64,000 nt of DNA, taken from positions 1 to 64,000 of the forward strand of contig NZ_BATP01000045.1 of assembly GCF_000739615.1 (NCBI RefSeq), read 5' to 3'. Shown one piece after another: positions 41,629 to 50,513 of the stretch; position 1 is the stretch's first letter, and every line of letters starts with the position of its first letter. The stretch comes from Haloferula sp. BvORR071. Its GTDB lineage: Bacteria; Verrucomicrobiota; Verrucomicrobiia; Verrucomicrobiales; Akkermansiaceae. A program made the position numbers and the translations under genes. A model generated the notes under the pieces. It ran no database searches. It was given only the letters and a program-made list of their open reading frames with translations, and was not told the DNA's origin.

Positions 41629-43368
41629 TCAGGCTGGAAGCGGCTCCTGGTTGAGGAAGGACTTCCGGCACAGCTCCGCATACTTCCCGCCCTTGGCCCA
41701 GAGTTCTTCATGGGTGCCTTGCTCGATCACGCGGCCCTTTTCGAGGACGTAGATGATATCTGCATTGCGGATGGTAGAGAGGCGGTGGGCGATGACGAAG
41801 GCGGTGCGGTTCTGCATCAGGTGGTCGAGCGCGTCCTGGATCTGGCGCTCGGTCTCGCTGTCGACCGAGGCGGTGGCCTCGTCGAGCAAGAGGATGGGGG
41901 CGTTCTTGAGCAGGGCGCGGGCGATCGAAAGGCGCTGCTTCTCACCGCCGGAGAGCTTCACCCCGCGCTCGCCGACGTTGGTGTCGAGTTGCTGGGGCAG
42001 GGCGCGTACGAACTTGTCGGCGTGGGCGGCGTCGAGGGCGGACCACATCTCGGCGTCGCTGGCCTCGCGCTTGGCCAGGGCCAGGTTTTCACGGACCGTG
42101 CCATTGAAGAGGAAGGGCTCCTGGGTCACGTAGCCGAGGTGGTCGCGGAGGGACTGCTTGGAGAGGGTGGCGATGTCGATCCCGTCGATGGTGATCGCGC
42201 CGCTGTCGCGCTCGTAGAAGCGGGTCAGCAGCGAGAGCACGGTCGATTTGCCCGCCCCGGTCGAGCCGACGAGGGCAACCGTCTGGCCGGGCTTTGCCTC
42301 CAGATCCACCTCATGAAGGGTCGGCTGTTCGCCATAGGCGAAGGAGACGCCGTCGAAACGGACGTGGGCGCGGATTTGGGCGGGCAGTTCGGCCCCTTCG
42401 GTGGCATTCGGTTCGACCTCGGAGTCCAGGATCTCGAAGACCCGGTCGGCAGCAGCGCGGCCGGAGAGGATCATCTGGTTCAAGCCGTTCAGGCGGTCGA
42501 TCGGCTCGTAAAAGAGCGAGAGGGAGAGGTAGAAAGCGAAGAACTTGCCGATGCTCAGGTCACCACTCATCACGGCCGAACCACCGAAAAAGAGGACGAG
42601 GACGTAGCCCGACATGCGGACGAAGGACATCAGCGGCGAGTAAATGGCCCACCACTTCATCATCCGCAGGGTAACGCGGCGCAGGGCCTCGGAGTAGCGG
42701 TTGAAGCGGTCCAGCTCCGGACCCTCGGCGGCATAGGCCTTGATCTGGCGGATCCCTGAAATGTTGTCGTGCAGGATCGCGTTCAGGTCCGAGGACGCGT
42801 CACGCTGGTTGCGATAGCGGTCGCGGCCCCGTGTCGAATAGATCCAGGCCCCCAAGGCCAAGAGGGGGACGGGCAAGGTGGCGGCACAGGCCACCGTCGG
42901 ATTCATATAAAACAAGAAAATGCCGACTCCGATGACTTGGAGGGCGGCAACCAGACCCTGCTCGATGCCGTCGATCAGGACCCGCTCCATATTGGTGACG
43001 TCCTCGACCACCCGGGTCATGACGTCGCCGGTGCGGCGGGTGTCGAACCAGCGCAGGGGAAGCTGTTGGATTTTCGAGTAGAGGTCCTCCCGGATATCGT
43101 AGATCACCTTCTGTTCGAAGGTGTTATTGACGAAGATGCGGAGTGAATTGAGGCCGTCCTTGAGGAGGAAACCGAGCAAGGAGATGACCACCCAGAAGGT
43201 GAACTCGCCGTGCCGGGCGGGGTTGGGAATAATGTCATCCAGAACGATCCGGCTGGCGTTCGGGAAGACGAATACGGCCAGGGTCATGCCCAGCGCGCAG
43301 GCCATCTGGGCAGTCGCAAGGCCCGGATAATGGCGGAGATAGGAAAAAACGCGGGGTATGGAACTCAT
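41629..43368 (-). CDS. ABC-type exporter (MsbA/MDR type, fused TMD-NBD)
   Basis: A 579-aa half-transporter. The six-helix domain carries the DIREDLYSKIQQLPLRWFDTRRTGDVMTRVVEDVTNMERVLIDG coupling region. The nucleotide domain shows Walker A GSTGAGKST, the Q-loop VTQEPFLFNGTV, signature LSGGEKQR, Walker B ILLLDEATASVD and the H-loop IAHRLSTI. It is expected to move lipid or drugs across the inner membrane as a homodimer. The ATG at 43368 removes 82 residues that run into unrelated sequence. Confidence 0.93.
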   Translation of the reverse strand: MSSIPRVFSYLRHYPGLATAQMACALGMTLAVFVFPNASRIVLDDIIPNPARHGEFTFWVVISLLGFLLKDGLNSLRIFVNNTFEQKVIYDIREDLYSKIQQLPLRWFDTRRTGDVMTRVVEDVTNMERVLIDGIEQGLVAALQVIGVGIFLFYMNPTVACAATLPVPLLALGAWIYSTRGRDRYRNQRDASSDLNAILHDNISGIRQIKAYAAEGPELDRFNRYSEALRRVTLRMMKWWAIYSPLMSFVRMSGYVLVLFFGGSAVMSGDLSIGKFFAFYLSLSLFYEPIDRLNGLNQMILSGRAAADRVFEILDSEVEPNATEGAELPAQIRAHVRFDGVSFAYGEQPTLHEVDLEAKPGQTVALVGSTGAGKSTVLSLLTRFYERDSGAITIDGIDIATLSKQSLRDHLGYVTQEPFLFNGTVRENLALAKREASDAEMWSALDAAHADKFVRALPQQLDTNVGERGVKLSGGEKQRLSIARALLKNAPILLLDEATASVDSETERQIQDALDHLMQNRTAFVIAHRLSTIRNADIIYVLEKGRVIEQGTHEELWAKGGKYAELCRKSFLNQEPLPA

Positions 43369-43515
43369 CGAACGATCTAGGGTGCTGCGGTGTCCATCCT
43401 TTGTAAATCCACGTGACACAATCGCGAAATTTGGTGTTGCCGGGGCCGATGGGGCGTCCCTACTTTGCGCCTTAGAACAAGAAAACAAGACCCAACCGTC
43501 ACCTGACAAAACCCC

Positions 43516-44310
43516 ATGGCCAACGTATTTGCCATTCTCAGTGCCATCGCACTCGCCGCCGCCTGCTTCCTTGCCATGAAAAACAAGGATGCGTATGAGG
43601 CCGAAATCAAACACCGCATCACGGCTGAAGAAAAGCAGGCTACTGCTAAAAGCAAGCTGGAGGACGTGACCAACAAGTACAAGGCGACCAACGAAGAGCG
43701 GATCAACGTCGAGAAGGAAACGGCTGATCTGAAGCAGAACTTGCTCGCGGAGAACGCCAAGAACGACAAGCTGACCTCCGAGAAGGACGCGAAGGCCAGC
43801 GAGGAAGGCGCGAACGCCAAGAAGATCACCGAGATCGAAGAGCAGCTCAAGGAGATCGGTCCGATTGAAGATCTGGTGGCCACGATCAACACGTTGAAGG
43901 GCTCGTTGGAAGAGCTCACGACCGACATCGCAGCCTCCGATGCGAAGATCGCCGACCTGACCGCGGATAAGGCCCGCACCGAAGGGGTGATCAAGGCCTA
44001 TAGCGACAAGAACCAGAACTACGCCAACAAGCGTTCCTTCTTCGCAGGCACCCGGATCAGCGCCATCTACCCGGCTTACGGTTTTGTTACCCTGCCGATC
44101 GGCAACAGTTCCGGGGTGGTCTCCGGTTCTTCTCTGGACGTGGTGCGCGATGGCGCGGTGGTCGCCAAGCTGCGGGTCAGCTCGGTGGAAGCCGGCCGTG
44201 CCGCTGCCGAAATCGTGCCGGACTCCCTTGCGCAGGACACCACGCTGATGGTGGGTGACCGCGTGGTGCCGGGATCGGCTGCCACCGCTTCCCCCGCTCC
44301 TGCCCGCTAA
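43516..44310 (+). CDS. Secreted or anchored coiled-coil protein, first of a tandem pair
   Basis: A 264-aa protein with a single N-terminal membrane segment (NVFAILSAIALAAACFLAM), a long predicted coiled coil (about 30-165: EEKQATAKSKLEDVTNKYKATNEERINVEKETADL), and a compact beta-rich end: GFVTLPIGNSSGVVSGSSLDVVRDGAVVAKLRVSSVEAGRAAAEIVPDSLAQDTTLMVGDRVVPG. The end resembles FlgT-C/SH3-like domains that close a periplasmic filament. The next gene is a paralogue. Structure or envelope role is inferred from layout only. Confidence 0.75.
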   Translation: MANVFAILSAIALAAACFLAMKNKDAYEAEIKHRITAEEKQATAKSKLEDVTNKYKATNEERINVEKETADLKQNLLAENAKNDKLTSEKDAKASEEGANAKKITEIEEQLKEIGPIEDLVATINTLKGSLEELTTDIAASDAKIADLTADKARTEGVIKAYSDKNQNYANKRSFFAGTRISAIYPAYGFVTLPIGNSSGVVSGSSLDVVRDGAVVAKLRVSSVEAGRAAAEIVPDSLAQDTTLMVGDRVVPGSAATASPAPAR

Positions 44311-44364
44311 TCCAGCCGCACGGAAGATTCGAGAGCAGTCCTAAAACCTTTCTAAAGCCCCGAG

Positions 44365-45171
44365 ATGAAATCAATTTTCTATGCCCTCTCGCTCCTGGTC
44401 ATCGGAGCGGCTGCGTTCTTCTCTTTTCAGAACGTAGATAAGTTCAAAGCCCAGAAGTCGCAACGCGAAGCGGCTGAAACTGAAACCGCCTCGCTGAACG
44501 GCAAGATCAAGACCAAGTCCGACGAGCTTGACGCCGAGCAGACCAAGCTCACGGAAGCGAATGCGGATAAGTCCACGACCACCCAGAACATTTCCCAGGC
44601 GCAATCGGCCGGTAAGAAGCTGGCCCGCGACATCGCCGAGCTGAATGGCAAGATCGAAGCCCAGAAGACCAAGATGGGCGAACTGGAGAAGGTCCGCGAG
44701 AAGATCAACGAGATCCTCAAGGGCGGTGGCTTGAACAGCATCGACGAAGTGCCGGCCAAGATCGCGGAACTGAAGGCGGAGCAAGCGGCCAAGCAAAAGC
44801 AACTCGACGAGCTGAAGAACGCGATCGCGGTGCTTGAGAAGAATGTTGCCAGCAACCAGGACGAAATCGGCCGCTTGGGTGAGCGCGATTCCTCCCGCGA
44901 CTCGCGGATTGGCAAGAACGCCATGCAGGCCACCGTCAGCGCAGTCAACGAGGACTGGGGCTTCGTGATCATCAGCGCTGGCAGCACCAAGGGTTTCACC
45001 CCGCAGACGAAGCTGCTGGTGAAGCGCAACGGCCGCCTGATCGCCAAGATCAATCCGTCCTCGATCGAGCCATCCCAGACGATCGCCGAGATCGACAAGG
45101 ACACGCTGGCCCCGGGTGCCCGCATCCAGCCTGGCGACGAGGTGATCCTCGCCGAGCCGGCCACCAACTGA
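44365..45171 (+). CDS. Secreted or anchored coiled-coil protein, second of a tandem pair
   Basis: A 268-aa paralogue of the preceding gene with the same architecture: membrane anchor (IFYALSLLVIGAAAFFSF), coiled coil (about 25-180) and the same end domain (VNEDWGFVIISAGSTKGFTPQTKLLVKRNGRLIAKINPSSIEPSQTIAEIDKDTLAPGARIQPGDEVIL). The two probably heterodimerise; the G-D-x-V ending is conserved in both. A gap of 54 bases separates them, and a strong terminator follows. No name is known to me. Confidence 0.75.
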   Translation: MKSIFYALSLLVIGAAAFFSFQNVDKFKAQKSQREAAETETASLNGKIKTKSDELDAEQTKLTEANADKSTTTQNISQAQSAGKKLARDIAELNGKIEAQKTKMGELEKVREKINEILKGGGLNSIDEVPAKIAELKAEQAAKQKQLDELKNAIAVLEKNVASNQDEIGRLGERDSSRDSRIGKNAMQATVSAVNEDWGFVIISAGSTKGFTPQTKLLVKRNGRLIAKINPSSIEPSQTIAEIDKDTLAPGARIQPGDEVILAEPATN

Positions 45172-45207
45172 GTCGAGCCGATTTCAGCGACTGCTGCTGT
45201 TTTTCCC

Positions 45208-45243
45208 GCCTCCGCGTGCTTGCAAGCCGCGGAGGCTTTTTTA
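45208..45243 (+). terminator. Terminator after the coiled-coil pair
   Basis: 9-bp stem GCCTCCGCG / CGCGGAGGC (45208-45216, 45228-45236), 11-base loop, then TTTTTT. Confidence 0.92.
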
Positions 45244-45253
45244 TGTTCCGGGC

Positions 45254-45451
45254 ATGCGCTTCCTACTGGCGACTGTTATTTTGGCCACCACCGTGTTGCC
45301 CCTGTCTTCCTGCAAGACCGGGGATGAAGAGGAGCAGACCCGCAAGGCGGTGCCGCCGCCAAACACCTCCAGCCAAATTCCTTGGAACAAGCCGGTTCCC
45401 GGCCAAGGTGGTGGTGCCTTCGGGGCCTTGCCGAACACCCCGCGCCGCTAA
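45254..45451 (+). CDS. Small lipoprotein, first of a tandem pair
   Basis: A 65-aa protein: signal peptide with lipobox (ATVILATTVLPLSSC), then a short polar body with WNKPVPGQGGGAFGALPNTPRR at the end. Nothing else is known. The same ending (W-x-x-P-x-PGQG-x-G-x-x-x-x-x-P-x-x-PRR) occurs in the next gene two bases on, so they are tandem paralogues. Confidence 0.72.
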   Translation: MRFLLATVILATTVLPLSSCKTGDEEEQTRKAVPPPNTSSQIPWNKPVPGQGGGAFGALPNTPRR

Positions 45452-45452
45452 C

Positions 45453-45632
45453 ATGAGCCGCAGCTTGGTCATTTTGGGGGCGGCGCTGCTGGCTTCTGGA
45501 TTGGTGTCCTGCGCGACTGAGAAGAAGCCGCAGGGTCCAGTATCGGATAAGTCCACCCACTCGTGGAGCCAGCCGGGTCCCGGTCAGGGTGCCGGCCCGC
45601 TGAGCGGGATGCCGCAGCAACCGCGGCGCTAA
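45453..45632 (+). CDS. Small lipoprotein, second of a tandem pair
   Basis: A 59-aa paralogue: signal peptide and lipobox LVILGAALLASGLVSC, then the tail WSQPGPGQGAGPLSGMPQQPRR. It begins two bases after the first stop, so the pair is surely one transcript. The short size and fixed PGQG...PRR tail suggest that the tail itself is the working part (inference). Confidence 0.72.
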   Translation: MSRSLVILGAALLASGLVSCATEKKPQGPVSDKSTHSWSQPGPGQGAGPLSGMPQQPRR

Positions 45633-45697
45633 GTTTTCCCTCTCGTAGCGGAACGGCTGCGCCGTTTCGGCGGGGGGATGCCGATTTCGGAAACTCG

Positions 45698-46141
45698 CTA
45701 GCCTTCCCGGTGATACGGCTCACCGCGCCGGAAGGTGGCCACCCGATAGAGCTGCTCTAACAGGACCACCAGCGCCAGCTCGTGCTGGAGCGTGAGCTTG
45801 GAGAGCGACCACACGGCGTCGCAGGCTTGGCGCAGTGCCGGGGTGTGGCCGTCGGAGGCGCCGATCAGGATGCAGAGGGTCTTGATGTCGCCGCGCATCT
45901 CCCACGCTGCGATCTTCTCCGCCCATGCGCTGGTGCCGAGGATCTCGCCGCGCTCGTCCATGGCGATGCGGTGGCAGCCAACCGAGCGCTCGAGCAGGGC
46001 GGCGGAGACGCTTTCGGAATCACCGCCCTTGAGATACTCGAGCTTGTAGGTGCCGTAGCGGGTCAGGCGCTTGAGGTATTCCTCCACGCCGCTCTTGGCA
46101 TAGGCCAAGGCGGGCTTGCCGGCGGCGAGAATACGGACCTG
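45698..46141 (-). CDS. rlmH: 23S rRNA pseudouridine-1915 N3-methyltransferase (RlmH)
   Basis: A 147-aa SPOUT methyltransferase from GTG 46141. VQVRILAAGKPALAYAKSGVEEYLKRLTRY begins the fold. ALLERSVGCHRIAMDERGEILGTSAWAEKIA matches the family. GASDGHTPALRQACDAVWSLSKLTLQHELALVVLLEQLYRVATFRRGEPYHREG carries the knot (GASDG) and the final G-x-PYHR. A TTG at 46180 would add 13 residues. It is convergent with the second mini-lipoprotein gene, 65 bases apart. Confidence 0.93.
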   Translation of the reverse strand, partial: QVRILAAGKPALAYAKSGVEEYLKRLTRYGTYKLEYLKGGDSESVSAALLERSVGCHRIAMDERGEILGTSAWAEKIAAWEMRGDIKTLCILIGASDGHTPALRQACDAVWSLSKLTLQHELALVVLLEQLYRVATFRRGEPYHREG

Positions 46142-46242
46142 CACCGCGCGACCATCCGGCGCGGTGGCGGCTGGCGTCAATGGGGATTCGCTTTCCTTTC
46201 CCTCTTGTCGGCGCGGTGGCTTTCAGGAGAGATAGGCGGCGG

Positions 46243-46560
46243 ATGAAATACCTGTCGCTGTCGTTCTTGCCGCTGCTGTTCCTTGCCAATTGCGCCCCGC
46301 ACCAGGATCCGAACTCGGAAGCTGCCCAAGGCCGCAAGATGATGGCCTTACTCGAGAAGTTCGACCGCTTTGACTACAACGGCAATGGCCTGCTGACCCG
46401 CAAGGAGATCGAGCAGGGGATCAAGGAGACCGGGGTGCAGGGTGTGGATGCGAAGGAGCTCGACGCGGTGATGAAGTACTACGACGTGACCAAAGACGGC
46501 TCGATTTCGCACTGGGAAGCCGAGCGGGTGCTGAGCCAGCCGGTGCCGCAGATCCATTGA
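46243..46560 (+). CDS. Small EF-hand lipoprotein
   Basis: A 105-aa protein: signal peptide with lipobox (SFLPLLFLANC), then two EF-hand-like Ca2+ loops, FDYNGNGLLTRKEIEQG and YDVTKDGSISHWEAERV, spaced like a calmodulin-type pair. Exported EF-hand proteins are frequent in Verrucomicrobia and may stabilise surface structures. The ATG at 46243 follows an AGGAGA run; a start at 46180 overlaps the rlmH start and adds unlike residues. Confidence 0.78.
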   Translation: MKYLSLSFLPLLFLANCAPHQDPNSEAAQGRKMMALLEKFDRFDYNGNGLLTRKEIEQGIKETGVQGVDAKELDAVMKYYDVTKDGSISHWEAERVLSQPVPQIH

Positions 46561-46611
46561 AGAAATCACCGGTCATCCATCGGACTGCCGCTAGGCGGTG
46601 GTGCGATGGCG

Positions 46612-47049
46612 TCAGGCTTTGAGCCAGCCCGTCTGGATCGCGCCGCAGAGGCCGAAGATGATCGTGAGGATGGCCCAGATGACGGTGAAGAGCCGGTGCA
46701 TCGCCATTTCGAACTTCTGGCCCTTCCACCAAGAGGGGTCATAGGTGAAGCACTGGCAGTAGAGGCGGGTCGCCCAGAAGGCGCAGAGCATCCAGGCGGC
46801 CCATGCACCGGCCTTGGTTTTTTCCAAGAGCAGGCCGGGATCGATCATCATCGGCAGGCCCATCATTACCAGTACCAGGCAGACGAAGAAGATGTGGACG
46901 TGGAAGACCGCCGCGCTGAAGGGCGTCATCTTTGCGGCCTCCTCCGTCCATTTGAGGCGCCGGTAGAGATGAATGTGGGAGAAGGATTGGGCGATCAGGC
47001 AGGCTCCGATCAGACGCAGGACGGGAGCGAGGAATTCCGTTAGGGTCAT
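46612..47049 (-). CDS. Small 4-TM membrane protein next to a methyltransferase
   Basis: A 145-aa protein with four hydrophobic segments. LKWTEEAAKMTPFSAAVFHVHIFF, AWMLCAFWATRLYCQCFTYDPSWWKGQKFE and HRLFTVIWAILTIIFG resemble the protein at 13760-14179 in order and spacing (WKEA, HRQMYW, LFWGVRVCLQW), so the two look like one family. That copy is coupled to an MBOAT acyltransferase and this one follows a methyltransferase gene, hinting at lipid modification (inference). The ATG at 47049 removes 113 unlike residues. Confidence 0.75.
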   Translation of the reverse strand: MTLTEFLAPVLRLIGACLIAQSFSHIHLYRRLKWTEEAAKMTPFSAAVFHVHIFFVCLVLVMMGLPMMIDPGLLLEKTKAGAWAAWMLCAFWATRLYCQCFTYDPSWWKGQKFEMAMHRLFTVIWAILTIIFGLCGAIQTGWLKA

Positions 47050-47147
47050 GAGAAGAAGTGCCGGGTGACCGGAAGGTGAGGCCAGATTGGGTGGCCGGAA
47101 AGCCGATGGGATGAAGGAGGTGTGAATTCGTGAGGGAGAATCCGCCG

Positions 47148-47993
47148 CTATTTCACCGCGGTGAAGACCACGTAGCGCATGGCTCCAGTTAGATAGGCCA
47201 GCCAGATGCGGGCGAGGGTGAGCGCGAAGACCCGGTTGCGGGCGTGATCCTGGAGGAGATAGCGGCGTAGGGCGGGATCGGTGAAGAAGCCGGCGATGGT
47301 GCGGCGGATGCAGATCGGCCAGGTGCGGCGAACCTTGTCGCTGAGGTCTTCTGCGCTTTCGAGGGTGAGTCCTGCGGCGGAAAGCCATCCCCGGTAGTCG
47401 GTTTCATTGCCCATGCCGACCAGGCAGCCCTCGCGGCAGATCGGTTCTAGCAGGTGCTTGGTTTCCCATGGCTCGGGATCGGGGCCGACCATCCACGCGC
47501 AGATGACCAGGCGACCACCGGGGGTGAGCACGCGGGCCATCTCACGGATTCCGTAGGCGACGTCGGGCAGATGCTCGGTGCTCTCCATCGCGATGACGGC
47601 GTCGAAGGCTTGGTCGGGGAAGTCATTCTCCATCCAATCGCGCAGGAGGAAGCGGGGATTGTCGCCGCCTTGGGCGAGGGCGCCTTCATACTGGCGTGGT
47701 GAGACCGTCACGCCCGTGACCTGAGCGCCGTATTCTTCCGCCAGCAGGCGGGCAGTGCCACCGTAGCCGCAGCCGACGTCGCAGACGCGCTGGCCGGGAC
47801 GGATTCCTGCACGCGCGGCGACCAGGTGGCTCATGGCGAGCACCGCTTGCTGCGGGGATTCGCGGCCGGTCTCCCATAGCCCGTGGTGGACGTGTTCACC
47901 CCACAGCGAGCGGTAGTAGGGATCGAGTTCGTCGTAGTGGGAGGCAACGGCTTCCCCGGTGGTGGCGGCGCTGATCACGCGGGAGGGTAGCAC
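47148..47993 (-). CDS. SAM-dependent methyltransferase (tocopherol/sterol C-methyltransferase-like)
   Basis: A 281-aa class I methyltransferase: SHYDELDPYYRSLWGEHVHHGLW opens like gamma-tocopherol/MPBQ methyltransferases. The SAM motif RVCDVGCGYGGTARLLAEEYGAQVTGVTVS follows (about 70-100), then IAMESTEHLPD and VICAWM. The C-terminus (TWPICIRRTIAGFF, YVVFTAVK) is hydrophobic and may rest on the membrane. Substrate is likely a lipid or quinone (inference). The 4-TM gene lies 98 bases downstream on the same strand. Confidence 0.83.
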   Translation of the reverse strand: MLPSRVISAATTGEAVASHYDELDPYYRSLWGEHVHHGLWETGRESPQQAVLAMSHLVAARAGIRPGQRVCDVGCGYGGTARLLAEEYGAQVTGVTVSPRQYEGALAQGGDNPRFLLRDWMENDFPDQAFDAVIAMESTEHLPDVAYGIREMARVLTPGGRLVICAWMVGPDPEPWETKHLLEPICREGCLVGMGNETDYRGWLSAAGLTLESAEDLSDKVRRTWPICIRRTIAGFFTDPALRRYLLQDHARNRVFALTLARIWLAYLTGAMRYVVFTAVK

Positions 47994-48014
47994 GCGTGAG
48001 GGAAGGGGGAAGGG

Positions 48015-49637
48015 CTACTCCAGCGGATCCCACTGCTTGCGGTCGATCAGGAGCTTGAGCAGCCAGCAAGCGGCGATCACCACTGAGGTCTCCAGCAGCA
48101 GGAAGTGCGGCAGCAGGTTCACCATTTGCGCACCAGTGGCCAGCGCGGGGACGATCATCGAGACGATCATCAGCAGGAAGATCATGCCACCGCGGGAGGC
48201 GGACTTGGCTTCTTCGGTGGGCTTGGCGAGCGGCACGCATTTTTCCAGCGCGCCGGGAACCATCGCGAAGAAAGGCATGGCGATCACTCCGGGCAGGATC
48301 AGGAGGAGCTTTTCGAATCCATTCGGGAAAAGGCAGGTGACGCTCACCAGCAGCAGCATGGCGGGCAGTGCCAGCAGGATCGTCACCGCCCGAATCGCGC
48401 CGTGGATGAAAGGTCCCGGTCCGGTTACCGGCGCCAGGCGATAGAGGTCGGCAGCCTGCCAGTGCTGGGAGAACTGGAGCATGGTCATCGCCATCATGGG
48501 GATCATGCCGAGATATCCCGCCGCCAGGGCCACACCCCACGGTGCCCCGGAGTGGTCCTTCATGCCTTGGAACATGAACATCGCCGGCATGACTAGCATC
48601 GGTGCCATGCCCGGATAGAGCCGCAGCTTCATATCGCGGTCACGGAGCAGGTAGGCGGCACAGAGGCGGAAGGACGCGCGGGTCACCGGATCCCGCAGCA
48701 GCCAAACCAGCGGTGGTGCGGATGTGAGTCGATCGAGCAGCCGGCGCTTGCCGGGCTGGCTTTCCTTGTGCGGCGCGCGGGGGCGGCTCTCGGCCAAGGT
48801 TTGCAAGCCCTCCTCATAGGCGCGGGCCATGCGGCCGAAGGCGAGGATCAGGACGGTGGCCGTAACCAGGACGCCGATGCCGGCCATCATGAAATGGGTG
48901 GTATTGCCGCGGCCCAGCAATACTTCATCCAGCGAGGCAAACCAGGCTGGCGGCAGGAGGGAGAGCCAGGGCTTGCCCACCAGCGGGTCCATGCGGCCCT
49001 TCATGCCGAGTACCAAGTGCGGTACCATTTGGCTGGCCACCACGATCACCACCGCTAGCAGGACTTGGGCAGTGGTCATCAGGTTATCCAGGCGCTCGCG
49101 GCCGAACCAACGCAGGCAAAGCTGATAGAGCAGGACCACGCTGCCAGCGCAGAAGAGCGCGGAGATGCAGATCGAGACGAAATGCACCGGCGCGAAGAAG
49201 GGCGCCCCCTTTGCCGTCACGCTGCCGGCAATGGCACCGGCGAGATTGAAGGCGCAGGCGATCCAGAGCGAGACACGCATCAGGACCGTGACCTTGGCCC
49301 AGAGCAAGGTGCGTGGCTCGATCGGCCGGTGCAGCAGGATCTCGGCCTCATCCTTGTTGAAGAGGATCTCGCCGGCCGAGGTGGCGATGAACATGCCCAG
49401 GAAGAGCAGCGTGGAGCCGTGCAGGTAGAAGGATAGCAGGAAGCTTCCTTGTCCCACGAAGGTGAGGGCCATCATGCCGACCATGACGTAGAGCGCGATG
49501 GTGCCCCACAGCTTTTGTGCGATCGATCGCGGGGCTTGGTCTTTGCGCAGACCCCGCGCGCCACGGCCGCGCAGGAAGAGCGCCAGGTAGAGGCGCTGCA
49601 GGGTTTTGGCTTGGGAGGGGACGGGGCTGCTCATCAC
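48015..49637 (-). CDS. Large ABC-2-type permease
   Basis: A 540-aa membrane protein with about twelve hydrophobic segments. It starts LWGTIALYVMVGMMALTFVGQGSFLLSFYLH, has an internal basic region (SRPRAPHKESQPGKRRLLDRL), and ends VVIAACWLLKLLIDRKQWDPLE. No detailed family is recognised, but position (12 bases after the ABC ATPase) and topology fit a permease of the ABC-2 kind, fused from two halves. Substrate unknown. Confidence 0.82.
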   Translation of the reverse strand: MMSSPVPSQAKTLQRLYLALFLRGRGARGLRKDQAPRSIAQKLWGTIALYVMVGMMALTFVGQGSFLLSFYLHGSTLLFLGMFIATSAGEILFNKDEAEILLHRPIEPRTLLWAKVTVLMRVSLWIACAFNLAGAIAGSVTAKGAPFFAPVHFVSICISALFCAGSVVLLYQLCLRWFGRERLDNLMTTAQVLLAVVIVVASQMVPHLVLGMKGRMDPLVGKPWLSLLPPAWFASLDEVLLGRGNTTHFMMAGIGVLVTATVLILAFGRMARAYEEGLQTLAESRPRAPHKESQPGKRRLLDRLTSAPPLVWLLRDPVTRASFRLCAAYLLRDRDMKLRLYPGMAPMLVMPAMFMFQGMKDHSGAPWGVALAAGYLGMIPMMAMTMLQFSQHWQAADLYRLAPVTGPGPFIHGAIRAVTILLALPAMLLLVSVTCLFPNGFEKLLLILPGVIAMPFFAMVPGALEKCVPLAKPTEEAKSASRGGMIFLLMIVSMIVPALATGAQMVNLLPHFLLLETSVVIAACWLLKLLIDRKQWDPLE

Positions 49638-49648
49638 GTGGCGTGGTG

Positions 49649-50419
49649 TCAGGGGCGGAAGGTTTTCGCGAAGTCCTCCGCCTTCTGTTCCAGGTCATGG
49701 CCGCCGGTGAGGCTGGTGAAGAGCTGTTCCAGGCTCTTGGCGCGGTGCGCGGCAACCAGTTCCGCCGGTGCGCCATCCACCAGCAGCTTGCCCTTGTCGA
49801 TGATGATGACGCGGTCGCAGACGCGCTCTACCACATCGAGGATGTGCGAGCTGTAGACGATCGCCTTGCCCTCGCGGGCGAGAGTCTGGATCAAGGCCTT
49901 GAAGCCGACCGCGGCATTGGCATCCAGCCCGTCGAGGGGCTCGTCGAAGAACACGACCGGCGGATTGTGGAGCAGGGCGGCGGTGATGACGACCTTGCGG
50001 CGCATCCCCTTCGAGTAGGCGCCGAGCAGCTTGTCGGTGAGCGTCTCGAAGCTCAGGTCGAAGAAAGCGATGAACTGGCGGATGCGCTCGCGGGCGGACT
50101 CAGGAGGGATGCCGTAGAGGGCTGCGACCATCTCAAGGTACTCAAGGCCGGTGAGCGACTCGAAGACCGCGCCGGAGTCCGGCACGAAGCCAACATTGCG
50201 CTTCACCTCCATCGGTTCCTTCAGCAGGTCGTGACCGCAGATCGTGGCTGTGCCCGAAGTCGGGATCAGCAAGCCGGTGAGCATCTTGAGGGTGGTCGAC
50301 TTGCCCGCGCCATTCGGGCCCAGAAGGCCGACGATTTGGCCGGCGGGAATTTCGAGCGAGAGCGCGTCGACGGCGGTCTGAGGGCCGAATTGCTTGGTGA
50401 GACGTTGAATCGAAATCAC
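49649..50419 (-). CDS. ABC transporter ATP-binding protein
   Basis: A 256-aa ATPase: Walker A GPNGAGKST (about 33-41), the signature region LGAYSKGMRRKVVITAALL in which YSKGMRRK replaces the usual LSGGQ-type motif, Walker B VVFFDEPLDGLD, and the H-switch VYSSHILDVVERVCDRVIII. ABC-2 exporters of this branch have the same SKGMR(R/Q)K sequence. It pairs with the permease 12 bases downstream. An AAATTT word fragment lies upstream. Confidence 0.93.
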   Translation of the reverse strand: MISIQRLTKQFGPQTAVDALSLEIPAGQIVGLLGPNGAGKSTTLKMLTGLLIPTSGTATICGHDLLKEPMEVKRNVGFVPDSGAVFESLTGLEYLEMVAALYGIPPESARERIRQFIAFFDLSFETLTDKLLGAYSKGMRRKVVITAALLHNPPVVFFDEPLDGLDANAAVGFKALIQTLAREGKAIVYSSHILDVVERVCDRVIIIDKGKLLVDGAPAELVAAHRAKSLEQLFTSLTGGHDLEQKAEDFAKTFRP

Positions 50420-50464
50420 AAGGGAGGGGCGAATGCCGCAGGGGACTTAAACCCGGCAGCCCGG

Positions 50465-50487
50465 AACTTCCAAATTCCAAATTTGAA
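50465..50487. repeat. AAATTT word repeat fragment
   Basis: AACTTCCAAATTCCAAATTTG near the ABC ATPase start; built from the same AAATT(C/T) words as the palindrome at 2489-2516. Confidence 0.45.
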
Positions 50488-50513
50488 GGGAGAATGTAGG
50501 CGGGCAAGAGCGG

